This document shows, in pieces, positions 26,304-35,645 of a DNA stretch of 64,000 nucleotides. The stretch covers positions 558,001 to 622,000 of the forward strand of contig NZ_JAKIHP010000002.1 in NCBI RefSeq assembly GCF_021608265.1, in the 5' to 3' direction. The position numbers and the translations under genes are program-made. This DNA comes from Flavobacterium wongokense. GTDB taxonomy: Bacteria > Bacteroidota > Bacteroidia > Flavobacteriales > Flavobacteriaceae. The notes below the pieces were generated by a model. The model saw only the letters and a list, made by a program, of their open reading frames with translations. It was not told the DNA's origin and searched no databases. Each line of letters begins with the position of its first letter. Positions within the stretch are counted from its first letter, which is position 1.

Positions 26304-26771
26304 ATGGAATCAATTTCAAAAAGTAGAGCAAAAACAAAACTCAAATCGGCATTTATTGCATTGCTGTTATGCCCAATGATGGCATTTCCGCAATCGGACG
26401 CAGTGAACATCATCAGAGGAGGCGAATTATTATTTGGAGGTTTAATTACCATTTTTAGTGCATCCAAACAGAAAAATTCGAACAGCATTTATATCGAAAC
26501 GGTCTGCATCAAAAACAAACTGGAAGAAAAAATCACGTTTATCATTTCACGCCAAACCGAAGATGGTGACGAAATCAGGAAAGAGCTGGTAATTCCAAAA
26601 GACGGAAAGGAATATTTCTATGAACTGCCAAAAGGTGTTTACATCTATGAAGTACGTTTAGCAAACGATGAGATTTTTAAGAAGGGCGAATACCGTTTTG
26701 CAGAAAAGTCGACGCTCATTGTAGAAGGAGAAATAATAAAAACTCCGGTAGCTGTAGAAGCAGAAAATTAA
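26304..26771 (+). CDS. Hypothetical secreted protein
   Basis: 155 residues. It has a hydrophobic N-terminal segment ending PMMAFPQS, likely cleaved by signal peptidase I, a Gly-rich stretch (IIRGGELLFGGLITIFSASK), then a beta-rich domain (IYIETVCIKNKLEEKITFII, YFYELPKGVYIYEVRLA, YRFAEKSTLIVEGE). The domain looks like an Ig or carboxypeptidase-regulatory fold, but I cannot place it in a family. It is divergent from the XRE regulator, which may control it. Confidence 0.65.
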   Translation: MESISKSRAKTKLKSAFIALLLCPMMAFPQSDAVNIIRGGELLFGGLITIFSASKQKNSNSIYIETVCIKNKLEEKITFIISRQTEDGDEIRKELVIPKDGKEYFYELPKGVYIYEVRLANDEIFKKGEYRFAEKSTLIVEGEIIKTPVAVEAEN

Positions 26772-26787
26772 TCTCCAACCCAATAAA

Positions 26788-26814
26788 AAAACCCTGACGA
26801 TTAGCCAGGGTTTT
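26788..26814. terminator. Bidirectional terminator
   Basis: AAAACCCTG / CAGGGTTTT arms with a nine-base loop, between the convergent hypothetical gene and the E2 gene; A and T runs on both sides. Confidence 0.85.
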
Positions 26815-26819
26815 CTATT

Positions 26820-28151
26820 TTAATATTCTCTATTTGCATCAAATGCTTCCAGATAATCTGCGACGCGTTTTACAAAGCTTCCACCCAAAGCTCCATCTAC
26901 AACTCTATGGTCATAAGAGTGTGAAAGGAACATCTTCTGACGGATTCCGATAAAATCACCTTCAGGAGTTTCAATCACAGCCGGCACTTTTCTGATGGCA
27001 CCAAGTGCCAGGATTCCCACCTGTGGCTGATTGATGATTGGCGTTCCAAACACCGAACCGAAAGTTCCAACATTTGTCACTGTATACGTTCCGCCTTGTG
27101 TATCGTCTGGTTTTAGTTTTCCTGCCTTAGCACGGTTTCCTAAATCGTTAACGGCTTTTGCCATTCCAACCAAATTCAGTTGATCGGCATTTTTTATTAC
27201 CGGAACAATAAGGTTTCCGTTTGGCAGGGCTGCTGCCATTCCAAGATTGATGTTTTTACGTTTGATGATAAACTCACCATCAACAGATATGTTCATCCCA
27301 GGGAAATCCTTCAACGCTTTGGCTACAGCTTCCATAAAGATTGGCGTAAACGTTAGTTTTTCACCTTCGCGTTTTTCGAATGCATTCTTAACGCGGTCTC
27401 TCCATTTTACGATATTCGTTACATCCACTTCAATGAAAGACTGTACGTGAGCCGAAGTCTGTACCGAAGCGACCATATAACCTGAAATCAGTTTACGCAT
27501 ACGGTCCATTTCTACAATCTCGTCTCCGCCATTTACTGAAACCGGAACAGCCTGAGCTGATGGAGTAGCAGGAGCTGGTGCAGCTTGAGTTGCAACCGGA
27601 GCAGCAACTTCAGGTTGGCTTCCTCTATTTTTGATATAATTTAAAATGTCTTCTTTGGTAACCCTACCATCTTTTCCAGAACCTGCAATGGTTTCCAATT
27701 CGGCTACAGAAATTCCTTCTGCAGTTGCGATGTTTTTAACTAAAGGAGAATAAAATTTGTCTGATGATTTGAAATCTGCCGGAGCAACAGCTTCTTTTGC
27801 GGCTTCAACCGTTTTTGTTACTTCAGAAACAGCAAATGGTGCAGCAGCCGTTTGCTTCGCCTGTTCGCTATCGCTCGAGTCCGCAACCGGGCTTGGTGCA
27901 GCGCTTCCGCCTTCGGTTTCAATAATAGCAATGGTCTGCCCTACTTTTACCACATCGTTTACCTGGAATAAAATTTCGGTTAAGGTTCCTGAAACTTCGC
28001 TTGGAACTTCGCTGTCTACCTTATCGGTAGCGATTTCCAGAACGGCTTCATCGGCATCAATTTTTTCGCCTACGCTTTTTAACCAATTTGTAATCGTTGC
28101 TTCCGCAACGCTTTCACCCATTTTAGGTAATTTCAATTCAAACTTTGCCAT
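26820..28151 (-). CDS. 2-oxoacid dehydrogenase E2 (dihydrolipoamide acyltransferase)
   Basis: 443 residues. Lipoyl domain at 1-80 with lipoylated Lys44 (ATDKVDSEVP), an Ala/Pro linker, an E3/E1-binding domain at about 128-172 (FYSPLVKNIATAEGISVAEL, GRVTKEDILNYI), a second Ala/Pro linker and the trimer-forming acyltransferase domain. The catalytic motif is HRVVDG with His415 and Asp419. DKVD rather than DKAT around the lipoyl Lys suggests a branched-chain or mixed 2-oxoacid substrate. No E1 or E3 gene is adjacent. Confidence 0.92.
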   Translation of the reverse strand: MAKFELKLPKMGESVAEATITNWLKSVGEKIDADEAVLEIATDKVDSEVPSEVSGTLTEILFQVNDVVKVGQTIAIIETEGGSAAPSPVADSSDSEQAKQTAAAPFAVSEVTKTVEAAKEAVAPADFKSSDKFYSPLVKNIATAEGISVAELETIAGSGKDGRVTKEDILNYIKNRGSQPEVAAPVATQAAPAPATPSAQAVPVSVNGGDEIVEMDRMRKLISGYMVASVQTSAHVQSFIEVDVTNIVKWRDRVKNAFEKREGEKLTFTPIFMEAVAKALKDFPGMNISVDGEFIIKRKNINLGMAAALPNGNLIVPVIKNADQLNLVGMAKAVNDLGNRAKAGKLKPDDTQGGTYTVTNVGTFGSVFGTPIINQPQVGILALGAIRKVPAVIETPEGDFIGIRQKMFLSHSYDHRVVDGALGGSFVKRVADYLEAFDANREY

Positions 28152-28224
28152 ATCTGTAAACTAAAGTTGTGTTTTTCAATTTGACTGCAAAATTAATAAA
28201 AGAAAAAGCGATTATCCTGTTTTT

Positions 28225-29385
28225 CTATAAATTAATTACTTCGCCTCTATCGTTACTACTGTTGCTTCCAATAATAAAATTGCTTTGCATTGGTAACAGT
28301 TTAAAAGTAAACGACTTGTTTTTATGGGTTTCGAAAAAGGATATTGCTTCCTTAAGGTCTAGATAGTTGGCATCTAAAATTATCTCGGCATTTTTCCTGT
28401 TCGAAAACGTTTGCGAAAATACTATTTTTCCGTTTTCCGAAATCGTTCTTTCGACGTTTTTTTGAAGTTTGGCTTCCAATTTTTCCCTTGTCGTTTCATT
28501 ATCAGAAACTAAGATATACTGAGATGGTGGTGTTTTTGCTTTTGGCTTGCCCTGAAAAAGCTTGACAACCGAAAAATAAAAAGCACCCAATCGCGCCATT
28601 AGGTTAAAAAACAACGACTGCTTAAAATGCTTGCTGTAGAAAAAGTTCAGGAAATCCCTGAAATGCTTCATGTACGTGGCATCTTTCACGGTGCTTTCTC
28701 CTTTATAATGAATGACTGTAGTTTCGGGGAAATAATAATTTTGCTTTTGCAACAATAACGTACGATAGGACAAATCTATATCATCGGCGTACATAAAGCA
28801 GTTTTCATCAAAACCTTCCAACTGATTGTACAATTCGCGTTTCATAACCATAAAGGCACCCACGAGAATATCAACTTTTCCGGTTTGATTTTCACCCAGA
28901 TGCTGGGCGTAATATTTATTGAACAGTGCCGATTTCGGGAAGAATTTGTACAAACCAAAAATCTTGGTAAAGGCAACCCAAGGTGTTGGGATTCCGCGTT
29001 TGCTTTCGGGTAAAAAGTTTCCGGTTCCATCGATTAATTTACAACCAACAATCCCTAAATCGCTTTTACTTTTGGCGAAAGCCAGAACCTTTTCAAAGGT
29101 ATCTTCGGCAACTACCGTATCGGGGTTTAAAATGCAGATATATTCTCCTTTGGCTTCCCTTACCGCAATGTTATTCCCTTTTGGGAAACCCGAGTTTTCG
29201 GTATTTTCAATCAGTTTGATATGAGGAAAACGCTGTTTCATCATCGCGCAGCTGTCATCAGAAGAATTGTTATCGATGACAATGATTTCGGCTTCGATAT
29301 TCTGAATGGCTTTTTGTGCACTCAAAACACAGAGCTCCAAAAAGTAGCGCACATTATAATTAAGGATGATAACCGATAGTTGCAT
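28225..29385 (-). CDS. Glycosyltransferase family 2 protein
   Basis: 386 residues. Starts QLSVIILNYNVRYFLELCVLSA, then VIDNNSSDDSCAMM, ICILNPDTVV (DxD-like PDT), GAFMVMKRELY and DENCFMYADDIDLSYRTLL, typical of rhamnosyl- or N-acetylglucosaminyl-transferase-like GT2 enzymes. The C-terminal 100 residues are an extra basic domain that I do not recognise. It lies about 70 bp from the E2 gene on the same strand. Confidence 0.88.
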   Translation of the reverse strand: MQLSVIILNYNVRYFLELCVLSAQKAIQNIEAEIIVIDNNSSDDSCAMMKQRFPHIKLIENTENSGFPKGNNIAVREAKGEYICILNPDTVVAEDTFEKVLAFAKSKSDLGIVGCKLIDGTGNFLPESKRGIPTPWVAFTKIFGLYKFFPKSALFNKYYAQHLGENQTGKVDILVGAFMVMKRELYNQLEGFDENCFMYADDIDLSYRTLLLQKQNYYFPETTVIHYKGESTVKDATYMKHFRDFLNFFYSKHFKQSLFFNLMARLGAFYFSVVKLFQGKPKAKTPPSQYILVSDNETTREKLEAKLQKNVERTISENGKIVFSQTFSNRKNAEIILDANYLDLKEAISFFETHKNKSFTFKLLPMQSNFIIGSNSSNDRGEVINL

Positions 29386-29424
29386 TTGACAAATATAATC
29401 TACTTTTGCAAAAAATTGTTACCC

Positions 29425-31287
29425 GTGAATTACCTTTCAGTAGAAAACATATCGAAGTCGTTTGGCGAAAGAACCTTATTTAAGGACATTTCCTTTGGAA
29501 TCAACAAAGATCAGAAAATTGCCTTCATTGCCAAAAACGGTTCGGGAAAAACCCAAATCATGAGAATGATAAATGGCGATGACGAACCGGATACGGGTCA
29601 GATTGTAATCCGCAAAGGTTTGAAAATGGCCTTTCTTTCCCAAAACAACCAGCTTCAGGATGAATTGACGATTGAAGAAAGTATTTTTGCTTCGGATAAT
29701 GAGATTCTGCATATCATTGAGCGTTATGAAAAGGCATTGGAAAATCCCGAAGACGAGGAAAAATACCAATTGGCTTTTGACGAAATGGACAGCCACAACG
29801 CTTGGGATTTTGAAACGCAGTTCAAGCAAATCTTATCCAAACTGAAATTAGATGATTTAAAACTAAAAGTAAAATCGCTTTCCGGAGGACAGAAAAAACG
29901 TTTGTCTTTGGCTATAATCCTAATCAATCGTCCTGATTTACTGATATTGGATGAGCCTACGAATCACTTGGATCTGGAGATGATTGAATGGCTGGAAAGT
30001 TATTTTGCAAAGGAAAACATCACGTTGTTTATGGTAACGCACGACCGGTTTTTCCTGGAACGCGTTTGCAATGAAATCATCGAATTGGACAACGGGAAAA
30101 TGTATTCGTATAAAGGAAACTACTCCTATTACCTTCAAAAGAAAGAAGAACGCATTGCGATGGAAAATGCTACGGTTGATAAGGCTCAGAACCTTTTTGT
30201 AAAGGAATTGGCCTGGATGCGACGCCAGCCTAAGGCACGAACCACCAAATCGAAATCGCGACAGGATGACTTTTATAAAATCAAGGCAGTTGCCGAAAGC
30301 CGTAGAAAGGAAAATGTGGTAGAGCTCGAAATCAATATGGAGCGCATGGGCAGCAAGATCATTGAGCTTCACAAACTGTATAAAAAATTTAAGGACCGTG
30401 TAATCCTTGAGAATTTCAGTTACGATTTCCAACGAGGCGAACGCATTGGAATCATTGGAAAAAACGGAACCGGAAAATCAACATTCCTGAATATCCTAAC
30501 CAAAACGATGGTTCCCGATGCAGGGAAGGTCGTTATTGGTGATACGATAAAAGTGGGTTATTACACCCAAAGCGGTATCAATCCGAAACCCGGACAGAAA
30601 GTCATCGATATCATTAAGGAATATGGAGAATACATTCCGCTTACAAAAGGGAAGATTATTTCGGCTTCGCAGTTATTGGAACGTTTCTTATTTGATGCGA
30701 AAAAGCAATATGATTTTGTTGAAAAACTGAGTGGTGGCGAGTTGAAACGACTGTATTTGTGTACGGTTTTGATTCAGAATCCGAATTTTTTGATTCTCGA
30801 TGAGCCTACGAATGATTTGGATATTGTGACTTTGAATGTTTTGGAAAGTTTCCTTTTGGATTATCCCGGATGTTTGTTGGTGGTTTCGCACGACCGATAT
30901 TTTATGGATAAGATTGTAGACCATTTGTTCATTTTCAGAGGTGAAGGGCAGATTGAGGATTTCCCTGGGAATTATTCCGATTTCCGTGCTTATGAAGATT
31001 CGGCTGAGCCAAAAAACCTTAACAATGTTTCTACAGAAAAAACCAACTGGAAACAAAACAGCACGACTTCTACTGGTTTGAATTTCAATGAACAAAAGGA
31101 ATTCAACAAGATTGAGCGCGAAATAAAGGATTTGGAATACGAGAAAAAGCAAATCGAAAACCAATTTGCAGAAGGAAAGGTTGCCGATGCCGATATTACC
31201 CCGAAAGCAAAGGAATTGGAATCCATCATTAAAAAACTCGAAGAAAAGGAAGAGCGTTGGTTTGAGCTTTCTTCAAAAATGGAATAA
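29425..31287 (+). CDS. ABC-F family ATPase, Uup-like
   Basis: 620 residues from a GTG start (VNYLSVENISKSFGER). Two ABC domains: Walker A AKNGSGKTQ and GKNGTGKST, signatures LSGGQKKRLS and LSGGELKRLY, Walker B LLILDEPTNHLD and FLILDEPTNDLD. The C-terminal coiled coil from about residue 560 is Uup-like. ABC-F proteins act on the ribosome or on DNA structures, not in transport. A TACTTTTG -7 box at 29401-29408 lies downstream of a possible earlier start at 29380, supporting the GTG. Confidence 0.88.
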   Translation: MNYLSVENISKSFGERTLFKDISFGINKDQKIAFIAKNGSGKTQIMRMINGDDEPDTGQIVIRKGLKMAFLSQNNQLQDELTIEESIFASDNEILHIIERYEKALENPEDEEKYQLAFDEMDSHNAWDFETQFKQILSKLKLDDLKLKVKSLSGGQKKRLSLAIILINRPDLLILDEPTNHLDLEMIEWLESYFAKENITLFMVTHDRFFLERVCNEIIELDNGKMYSYKGNYSYYLQKKEERIAMENATVDKAQNLFVKELAWMRRQPKARTTKSKSRQDDFYKIKAVAESRRKENVVELEINMERMGSKIIELHKLYKKFKDRVILENFSYDFQRGERIGIIGKNGTGKSTFLNILTKTMVPDAGKVVIGDTIKVGYYTQSGINPKPGQKVIDIIKEYGEYIPLTKGKIISASQLLERFLFDAKKQYDFVEKLSGGELKRLYLCTVLIQNPNFLILDEPTNDLDIVTLNVLESFLLDYPGCLLVVSHDRYFMDKIVDHLFIFRGEGQIEDFPGNYSDFRAYEDSAEPKNLNNVSTEKTNWKQNSTTSTGLNFNEQKEFNKIEREIKDLEYEKKQIENQFAEGKVADADITPKAKELESIIKKLEEKEERWFELSSKME

Positions 31288-32066
31288 TGTTTTTCATCAT
31301 AAAATCATATCTGAAATTCCTTTGGAACTCCAAAAACGAACACGGAGTGCATTCGCCATTCGTATTTTCATTAGTGACCAAATGTTTTTATGACAAGAAG
31401 AAATATCCCGAATATTCAATCCTGAAAAAGTACAGGAATTCACTTTTATCTAACAAAAAAAAAATTGAAGTAACCGATTTTGGAGCTGGTTCCAGGGTTT
31501 TTAAAAGCAACAAAAGAGCTATAAACCAGATTGCATGTAATGCTGGAATCTCAGAGAAACGAGCGCAATTATTATATAGGATTACGAATTATTTCCAACC
31601 GGAAAATATCCTGGAAATAGGTACATCTTTAGGCTTGGCAACATCTGCCCTATCTTTAGGAAACAAAAACGCTAAAATCACAACATTGGAAGGCTGCGCT
31701 GAAACAAGTTCAGTTGCTAAAAATCAGTTTGAAGAATTCAATTTAAATAACATTCGAACCGAGGTAACCGAATTTTCCGCCTATTTAAAAGAATTTAATC
31801 GTATATCGTCCATCGTAAATCTTATATATTTTGATGGTAATCATTCCAAAAAAGCAACATTGGATTATTTCGAATTATTATTACCAACAATTACTAACGA
31901 TAGTGTTTGGATTTTTGATGACATCCATTGGTCAAAAGACATGGAAGGAGCTTGGGAAATAATCAAAGGGCATTCAAAAGTTACGGCCACAATTGATACG
32001 TTTCAATGGGGAATTGTTTTCTTCAGGCACGAGCAGCCTAAAGAGCATTTTTTGATTAGAATATAA
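31287..32066 (+). CDS. Class I SAM-dependent methyltransferase
   Basis: 259 residues. The SAM-binding motif I is NILEIGTSLGLATSALSLG, followed by ITTLEGC (acidic motif II), LIYFDGNHS and SVWIFDDIHWSKDMEGAW, as in O-methyltransferase-like enzymes. The N-terminal NEHGVHSPFVF segment is typical of a Bacteroidota-specific subfamily of unknown substrate. Stop and start of the previous gene overlap by one base (TAATG), so it is translated with the ABC-F protein. Confidence 0.85.
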   Translation: MFFIIKSYLKFLWNSKNEHGVHSPFVFSLVTKCFYDKKKYPEYSILKKYRNSLLSNKKKIEVTDFGAGSRVFKSNKRAINQIACNAGISEKRAQLLYRITNYFQPENILEIGTSLGLATSALSLGNKNAKITTLEGCAETSSVAKNQFEEFNLNNIRTEVTEFSAYLKEFNRISSIVNLIYFDGNHSKKATLDYFELLLPTITNDSVWIFDDIHWSKDMEGAWEIIKGHSKVTATIDTFQWGIVFFRHEQPKEHFLIRI

Positions 32067-32070
32067 AGAA

Positions 32071-32102
32071 AGAAATGGCGGCCATCCCTGCCCGCCATTT
32101 CT
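32071..32102. terminator. Hairpin between convergent genes
   Basis: AGAAATGGCGG / CCGCCATTTCT, 11 base pairs with a ten-base loop. There is no clear T run directly after it, so it may act as a weak terminator or a 3'-end stabiliser. Confidence 0.55.
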
Positions 32103-32142
32103 CATTAAAAACCAACTTTATCTTTATTTCAACTTTATATCC

Positions 32143-32826
32143 TTATTTTGCTTCCTCTTTGGCTTCAGTATTTTCTCTTGCTTTAGCACCAATCCTGTTT
32201 ACCTTGAACATAGGGGCAAATCTGAATTTTATAGAGGCAATCTTGTTGTTGTCTTCAGAAGACAAACCTTCTTTTTCAACTGTGTTTTTTCTGGCATCCA
32301 ATGCTTCATAAAGCAATTTCACTTCATCATAATCTTCTCTTGAGAATTCTCCTTTATGTTTTTCATAAGAATCTAAAAAGTTTTGATACGTCTGCAAAAT
32401 GTTATCTTTGTTAACCCATGAGAAATCCATGTCTTCACCTACTTTATCTGCACCAAAGAAAATATCTCTTACTTTTTGATTTGGTGTTTTAGGTTTTGCT
32501 TCTGCAGCGGCCGCAGCTGCTTCTGCTTCGTATTTGGCTTTTAAGGCTTCATACTTTGCTTTACTCGCTGCCATTTTTTCTCTCCAGGCTTCATTGTCGG
32601 CTGCAGATGCTTCGGCTGCAGAAACTCTTGCCTGGTATTCGGCATCAATTGCTGTCCAATTGGCTTTGGCATCATCAGCCGCTACATTTCCAACCGAGTC
32701 TACATAGACTACATAATTATTAACTGATTTTTCGGCTTGTTCAGCTTTTTCATCTTTGCAGGATGTGAATGATAAAACTGCTGTCAGCGTTCCGAGGATT
32801 CCAAGGGTAAATAGATTCTTTTTCAT
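32143..32826 (-). CDS. Hypothetical lipoprotein with Ala/Glu-rich helix
   Basis: 227 residues. Lipobox SFTSC (Cys23). Residues about 50-115 are Ala-, Glu- and Lys-rich with a heptad-like pattern (AAEASAADNEAWREKMAASK, then KYEAEAAAAAAEAK), so a long helix or coiled coil is expected. The C-terminal half has two further helices and ends in a charged tail. No catalytic motif. It is probably an envelope structural or accessory lipoprotein. Confidence 0.75.
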   Translation of the reverse strand: MKKNLFTLGILGTLTAVLSFTSCKDEKAEQAEKSVNNYVVYVDSVGNVAADDAKANWTAIDAEYQARVSAAEASAADNEAWREKMAASKAKYEALKAKYEAEAAAAAAEAKPKTPNQKVRDIFFGADKVGEDMDFSWVNKDNILQTYQNFLDSYEKHKGEFSREDYDEVKLLYEALDARKNTVEKEGLSSEDNNKIASIKFRFAPMFKVNRIGAKARENTEAKEEAK

Positions 32827-33025
32827 GATATTGTTATTAGTTAATATTTGTTTGGTTATTTGTATGATGTAAAATTATAGGGTTTAGAAGGGCGGGTTGT
32901 TACACCATTTCACAAAGGTTTTACAGAATTGCAACATCTTGATTATAAAAACCCGCTTTAAGCCTTGCCAATTGTAACAATTCCCGTAACAAACCTACTT
33001 ATGGCTATAACTTAAAATTTATGTT

Positions 33026-33157
33026 ATGGAAACTCAGGGCTTCTTAAAATCGAAAGCATACAAGATTTTGTTGGGAATGGTTGTCGTATTCAGTGCAATT
33101 ATGCTGGCAAAATTCGGATACCTATTTGGTCAGTGGCTGCATCAGCTTATAAATTAA
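33026..33157 (+). CDS. 43-residue single-pass membrane protein
   Basis: ATG GAA ACT to TAA encodes METQGFLKSKAYKILLGMVV and ends WLHQLIN: a short basic N-terminus, one transmembrane helix (about 14-36) and a short tail. Codon use looks normal. It lies 72 bp upstream of an ABC transporter ATPase gene on the same strand, so it may be a small partner of that protein. Function unknown. Confidence 0.55.
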   Translation: METQGFLKSKAYKILLGMVVVFSAIMLAKFGYLFGQWLHQLIN

Positions 33158-33229
33158 TTTTCTTTTCTTACTTTTACGCACCAAGACCTTTAAGGTTTAT
33201 TATCAAAGTAAAAAAATCATCATCAAAAA

Positions 33230-33928
33230 ATGGCTAAACCATTAATAAACATCAAAAAATTAAAGCGCGATTTCCAACTTGGAAATGAAATCATCAACGT
33301 TTTAAAAGGCATTGATTTAAATATAGATAAAGGAGAGTATGTTGCTTTAATGGGACCATCAGGTTCAGGAAAGTCAACCCTAATGAATCTTTTAGGCTGT
33401 TTGGATACGCCAACATCGGGTACTTATATATTAAACGGAAACGATGTAAGTCAGATGCATGATGACGATTTGGCCGAAATCCGAAACAAGGAGATTGGTT
33501 TTGTTTTCCAGACTTTTAATCTTTTGCCACGAACTACGGCACTTGACAATGTGGCATTACCGATGATTTATGCCGGATATTCCAAAGCAGAAAGAAACGA
33601 ACGCGCCACTGAAGTACTGACTCAGGTAAACCTTTCTGACAGAATGGACCATCAGCCCAACCAGCTTTCGGGCGGACAACGCCAGCGTGTTGCCATTGCA
33701 AGGGCTTTGGTCAACAAACCTTCAATCATTTTGGCTGACGAACCAACAGGAAACCTTGACAGTAAAACTTCGGTTGAAATCATGAATCTTTTTAACGACA
33801 TCCACAAAAATGGCAATACGGTAATCCTGGTAACCCATGAAGAAGACATTGCCAAATATGCGCACCGTATCATACGTTTACGCGACGGAATGATTGAAAG
33901 CGATAACCCAAATCCGGATCACTTATAG
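33230..33928 (+). CDS. ABC transporter ATP-binding protein, MacB/LolD-like
   Basis: 232 residues. Walker [11 protein letters not shown]-loop [17 protein letters not shown], signature [15 protein letters not shown], Walker [17 protein letters not shown]-loop VTHEE. The [11 protein letters not shown] stretch and length place it with the MacB/LolD/FtsE group, which works with FtsX-type permeases rather than importers. No permease gene is next to it, so its partner must be elsewhere or the 43-residue peptide participates. Confidence 0.9.
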   Translation: MAKPLINIKKLKRDFQLGNEIINVLKGIDLNIDKGEYVALMGPSGSGKSTLMNLLGCLDTPTSGTYILNGNDVSQMHDDDLAEIRNKEIGFVFQTFNLLPRTTALDNVALPMIYAGYSKAERNERATEVLTQVNLSDRMDHQPNQLSGGQRQRVAIARALVNKPSIILADEPTGNLDSKTSVEIMNLFNDIHKNGNTVILVTHEEDIAKYAHRIIRLRDGMIESDNPNPDHL

Positions 33929-34023
33929 GATTGGATGTTTGCGATATTTGTCTGGAATTTGTCCGACAAGGATTCGGCAAAACCTCTATTTTTGATTCGA
34001 CAAAACCTGAACAAAATACCGCT

Positions 34024-34881
34024 ATGAAAATTGCATTGTTAACCTGTGAAGCGCTTCCAGGACTTTACCAAACCGACCAATTGTTAATCCCAGAACTGGC
34101 CGAGCATAATATCGATGCCCGAGCAGCCATTTGGGATGACAAGACTATTGACTGGAACGAATTTGATTATCTGGTTTTTAGGAATACCTGGGACTATTTT
34201 GAAAAAGAAGTCCGATTCAATGCGTGGCTTGATTATATTCAGCAATCGGGAATCAAAACCCTGAACGCCATTGAAATCATTCAAAGGAACAAGCACAAAT
34301 TCTATCTTCGGGATTTAGAGCAGCAGGGAATTAAAATACTGCCCACTGTTTTTATAGATAAAACCCCTGAATTGGATTTGGCTCAGTTAATTCCGAATCA
34401 TTGGGAAAAGGCTGTGATAAAACCTGCCTATTCCGGAGGTTCCTATCTTACTGAAGTTTTTGAAATCAACCAGCAGCAGCAAATCAATCTGCAATACCGG
34501 CATATAGCTGCCCAAAAAGAGCTTTTGCTGCAGGAATTCAGGCCTGAAATTGTTTCAGAAGGTGAAACTTCCTTTATCTTTTTCAACAAAAGGTTTTCGC
34601 ATTGCGTCAATAAAAAACCTGCTCAAGGCGATTTTAGGGTTCAGATTCAATTTGGCGGAAACTATACTCCTATTCAACCAAGCCAGGATTTAATAAACCA
34701 GGCGCAGAAAGTTGTCGATACATTCAAGGAAAAATTATTGTATGCCAGAGTTGACGGAATCATAATGGACAATCAGCTCTACCTGATGGAAATAGAATGC
34801 ATAGAACCCGATTTATATTTTAGCCAATCGGCAGATGCACAAAGTAAATTTGTAAATGCTTTATTAGAATTAATACATTAA
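34024..34881 (+). CDS. ATP-grasp domain protein
   Basis: 285 residues from ATG 34024 (MKIALLTCEALPGLYQ). The longer frame from 33931 adds a 31-residue tail without family character. ATP-grasp features: NKHKFYLRDLEQQGIKILPT, then VIKPAYSGGSYLTE (ATP-binding Lys and glycine loop), LLLQEFRPEI, and the metal-binding YARVDGIIMDNQLYLMEIECIEP. It resembles RimK/glutathione-synthetase-like ligases that join an amino acid to a carboxylate. Substrates unknown. Confidence 0.82.
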   Translation: MKIALLTCEALPGLYQTDQLLIPELAEHNIDARAAIWDDKTIDWNEFDYLVFRNTWDYFEKEVRFNAWLDYIQQSGIKTLNAIEIIQRNKHKFYLRDLEQQGIKILPTVFIDKTPELDLAQLIPNHWEKAVIKPAYSGGSYLTEVFEINQQQQINLQYRHIAAQKELLLQEFRPEIVSEGETSFIFFNKRFSHCVNKKPAQGDFRVQIQFGGNYTPIQPSQDLINQAQKVVDTFKEKLLYARVDGIIMDNQLYLMEIECIEPDLYFSQSADAQSKFVNALLELIH

Positions 34882-34902
34882 TTTTGATGAAAATATTTTA
34901 AG

Positions 34903-35472
34903 ATGAAAGTCTATACTAAAACCGGCGACAAAGGAACCACAGCTCTTTTTGGTGGAACCCGTGTCCCAAAACACCATATCCGCATTGAAAGCTACGGAAC
35001 CGTTGACGAACTCAATTCGCATATAGGTCTAATCCGCGACCAGGAAATCAATACTTTGTATAAGAATGTGCTGATTGAGGTACAGGACCGATTATTCACC
35101 GTAGGTGCAATCCTCGCAACACCGCCAGAAAAGGAAACACTTAAAAATGGTCAGCCTCGACTACAAAATTTGGGAATCGTTGAAACCGATATCGAATTTT
35201 TGGAAAAGGAAATCGACTCAATGGAAGATTCTTTGCCACAAATGACACACTTTGTTTTGCCTGGTGGACATACTACGGTGTCATATTGTCATATAGCACG
35301 CTGTGTGTGCCGTAGAGCCGAGCGTTTAGCCGTACATTTACACGAATTGGAACCAACAGATGAGCTTGTTATTAAGTACCTGAACCGACTTTCTGACTAC
35401 CTTTTCGTGTTGGCACGGAAGTTGTCATTTGACCTGCACGCCGATGAAGTGCAATGGATACCACGAAAGTAG
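34903..35472 (+). CDS. PduO-type cob(I)alamin adenosyltransferase
   Basis: 189 residues. N-terminal ATP-binding signature TKTGDKGTTALFGGTRVPK, then GTVDELNSHIG and the C-terminal CRRAERLAVHL and NRLSDYLFVLAR motifs. It makes adenosylcobalamin from cob(I)alamin and ATP, the coenzyme for methylmalonyl-CoA mutase. MeaB, the mutase chaperone, is encoded about 13 kb away. It starts 21 bases after the ATP-grasp gene. Confidence 0.93.
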   Translation: MKVYTKTGDKGTTALFGGTRVPKHHIRIESYGTVDELNSHIGLIRDQEINTLYKNVLIEVQDRLFTVGAILATPPEKETLKNGQPRLQNLGIVETDIEFLEKEIDSMEDSLPQMTHFVLPGGHTTVSYCHIARCVCRRAERLAVHLHELEPTDELVIKYLNRLSDYLFVLARKLSFDLHADEVQWIPRK

Positions 35473-35592
35473 CATCTGTAAAATTTAGTAAGGAATTTTT
35501 TGTTTAAGAATCATTTGAATACTAAAAAACAAAGCACTGAACACGCGCTAAACCACGTTCTTAAACATATTTAAAAATAAATCAAAAAAAAC

Positions 35593-35622
35593 TTGACTTT
35601 TTCAGTATAAAATTTATTTTTG
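35593..35622 (+). promoter_or_regulatory. Consensus promoter for the DUF2795 gene
   Basis: TTG at 35593-35595, 19 bases, then TATTTTTG at 35615-35622, a full match to the Flavobacterium -33/-7 consensus. The start of transcription should be near 35629, about 17 bases before the ATG. A 9-base inverted repeat lies 5' of it (GTTTAAGAA / TTCTTAAAC, 35502-35566). Confidence 0.82.
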
Positions 35623-35645
35623 CATAATATTAAAAATCATAGAAG

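Noticed and set aside
29380..29424. Upstream start for the Uup-like ABC-F protein
   Set aside because: The -7 box lies within it and the conserved N-terminus begins at the GTG at 29425.
29938..30432. Long minus-strand frame inside the Uup-like gene
   Set aside because: It is a shadow of the ABC domains on the other strand, with no start context and no homology pattern.
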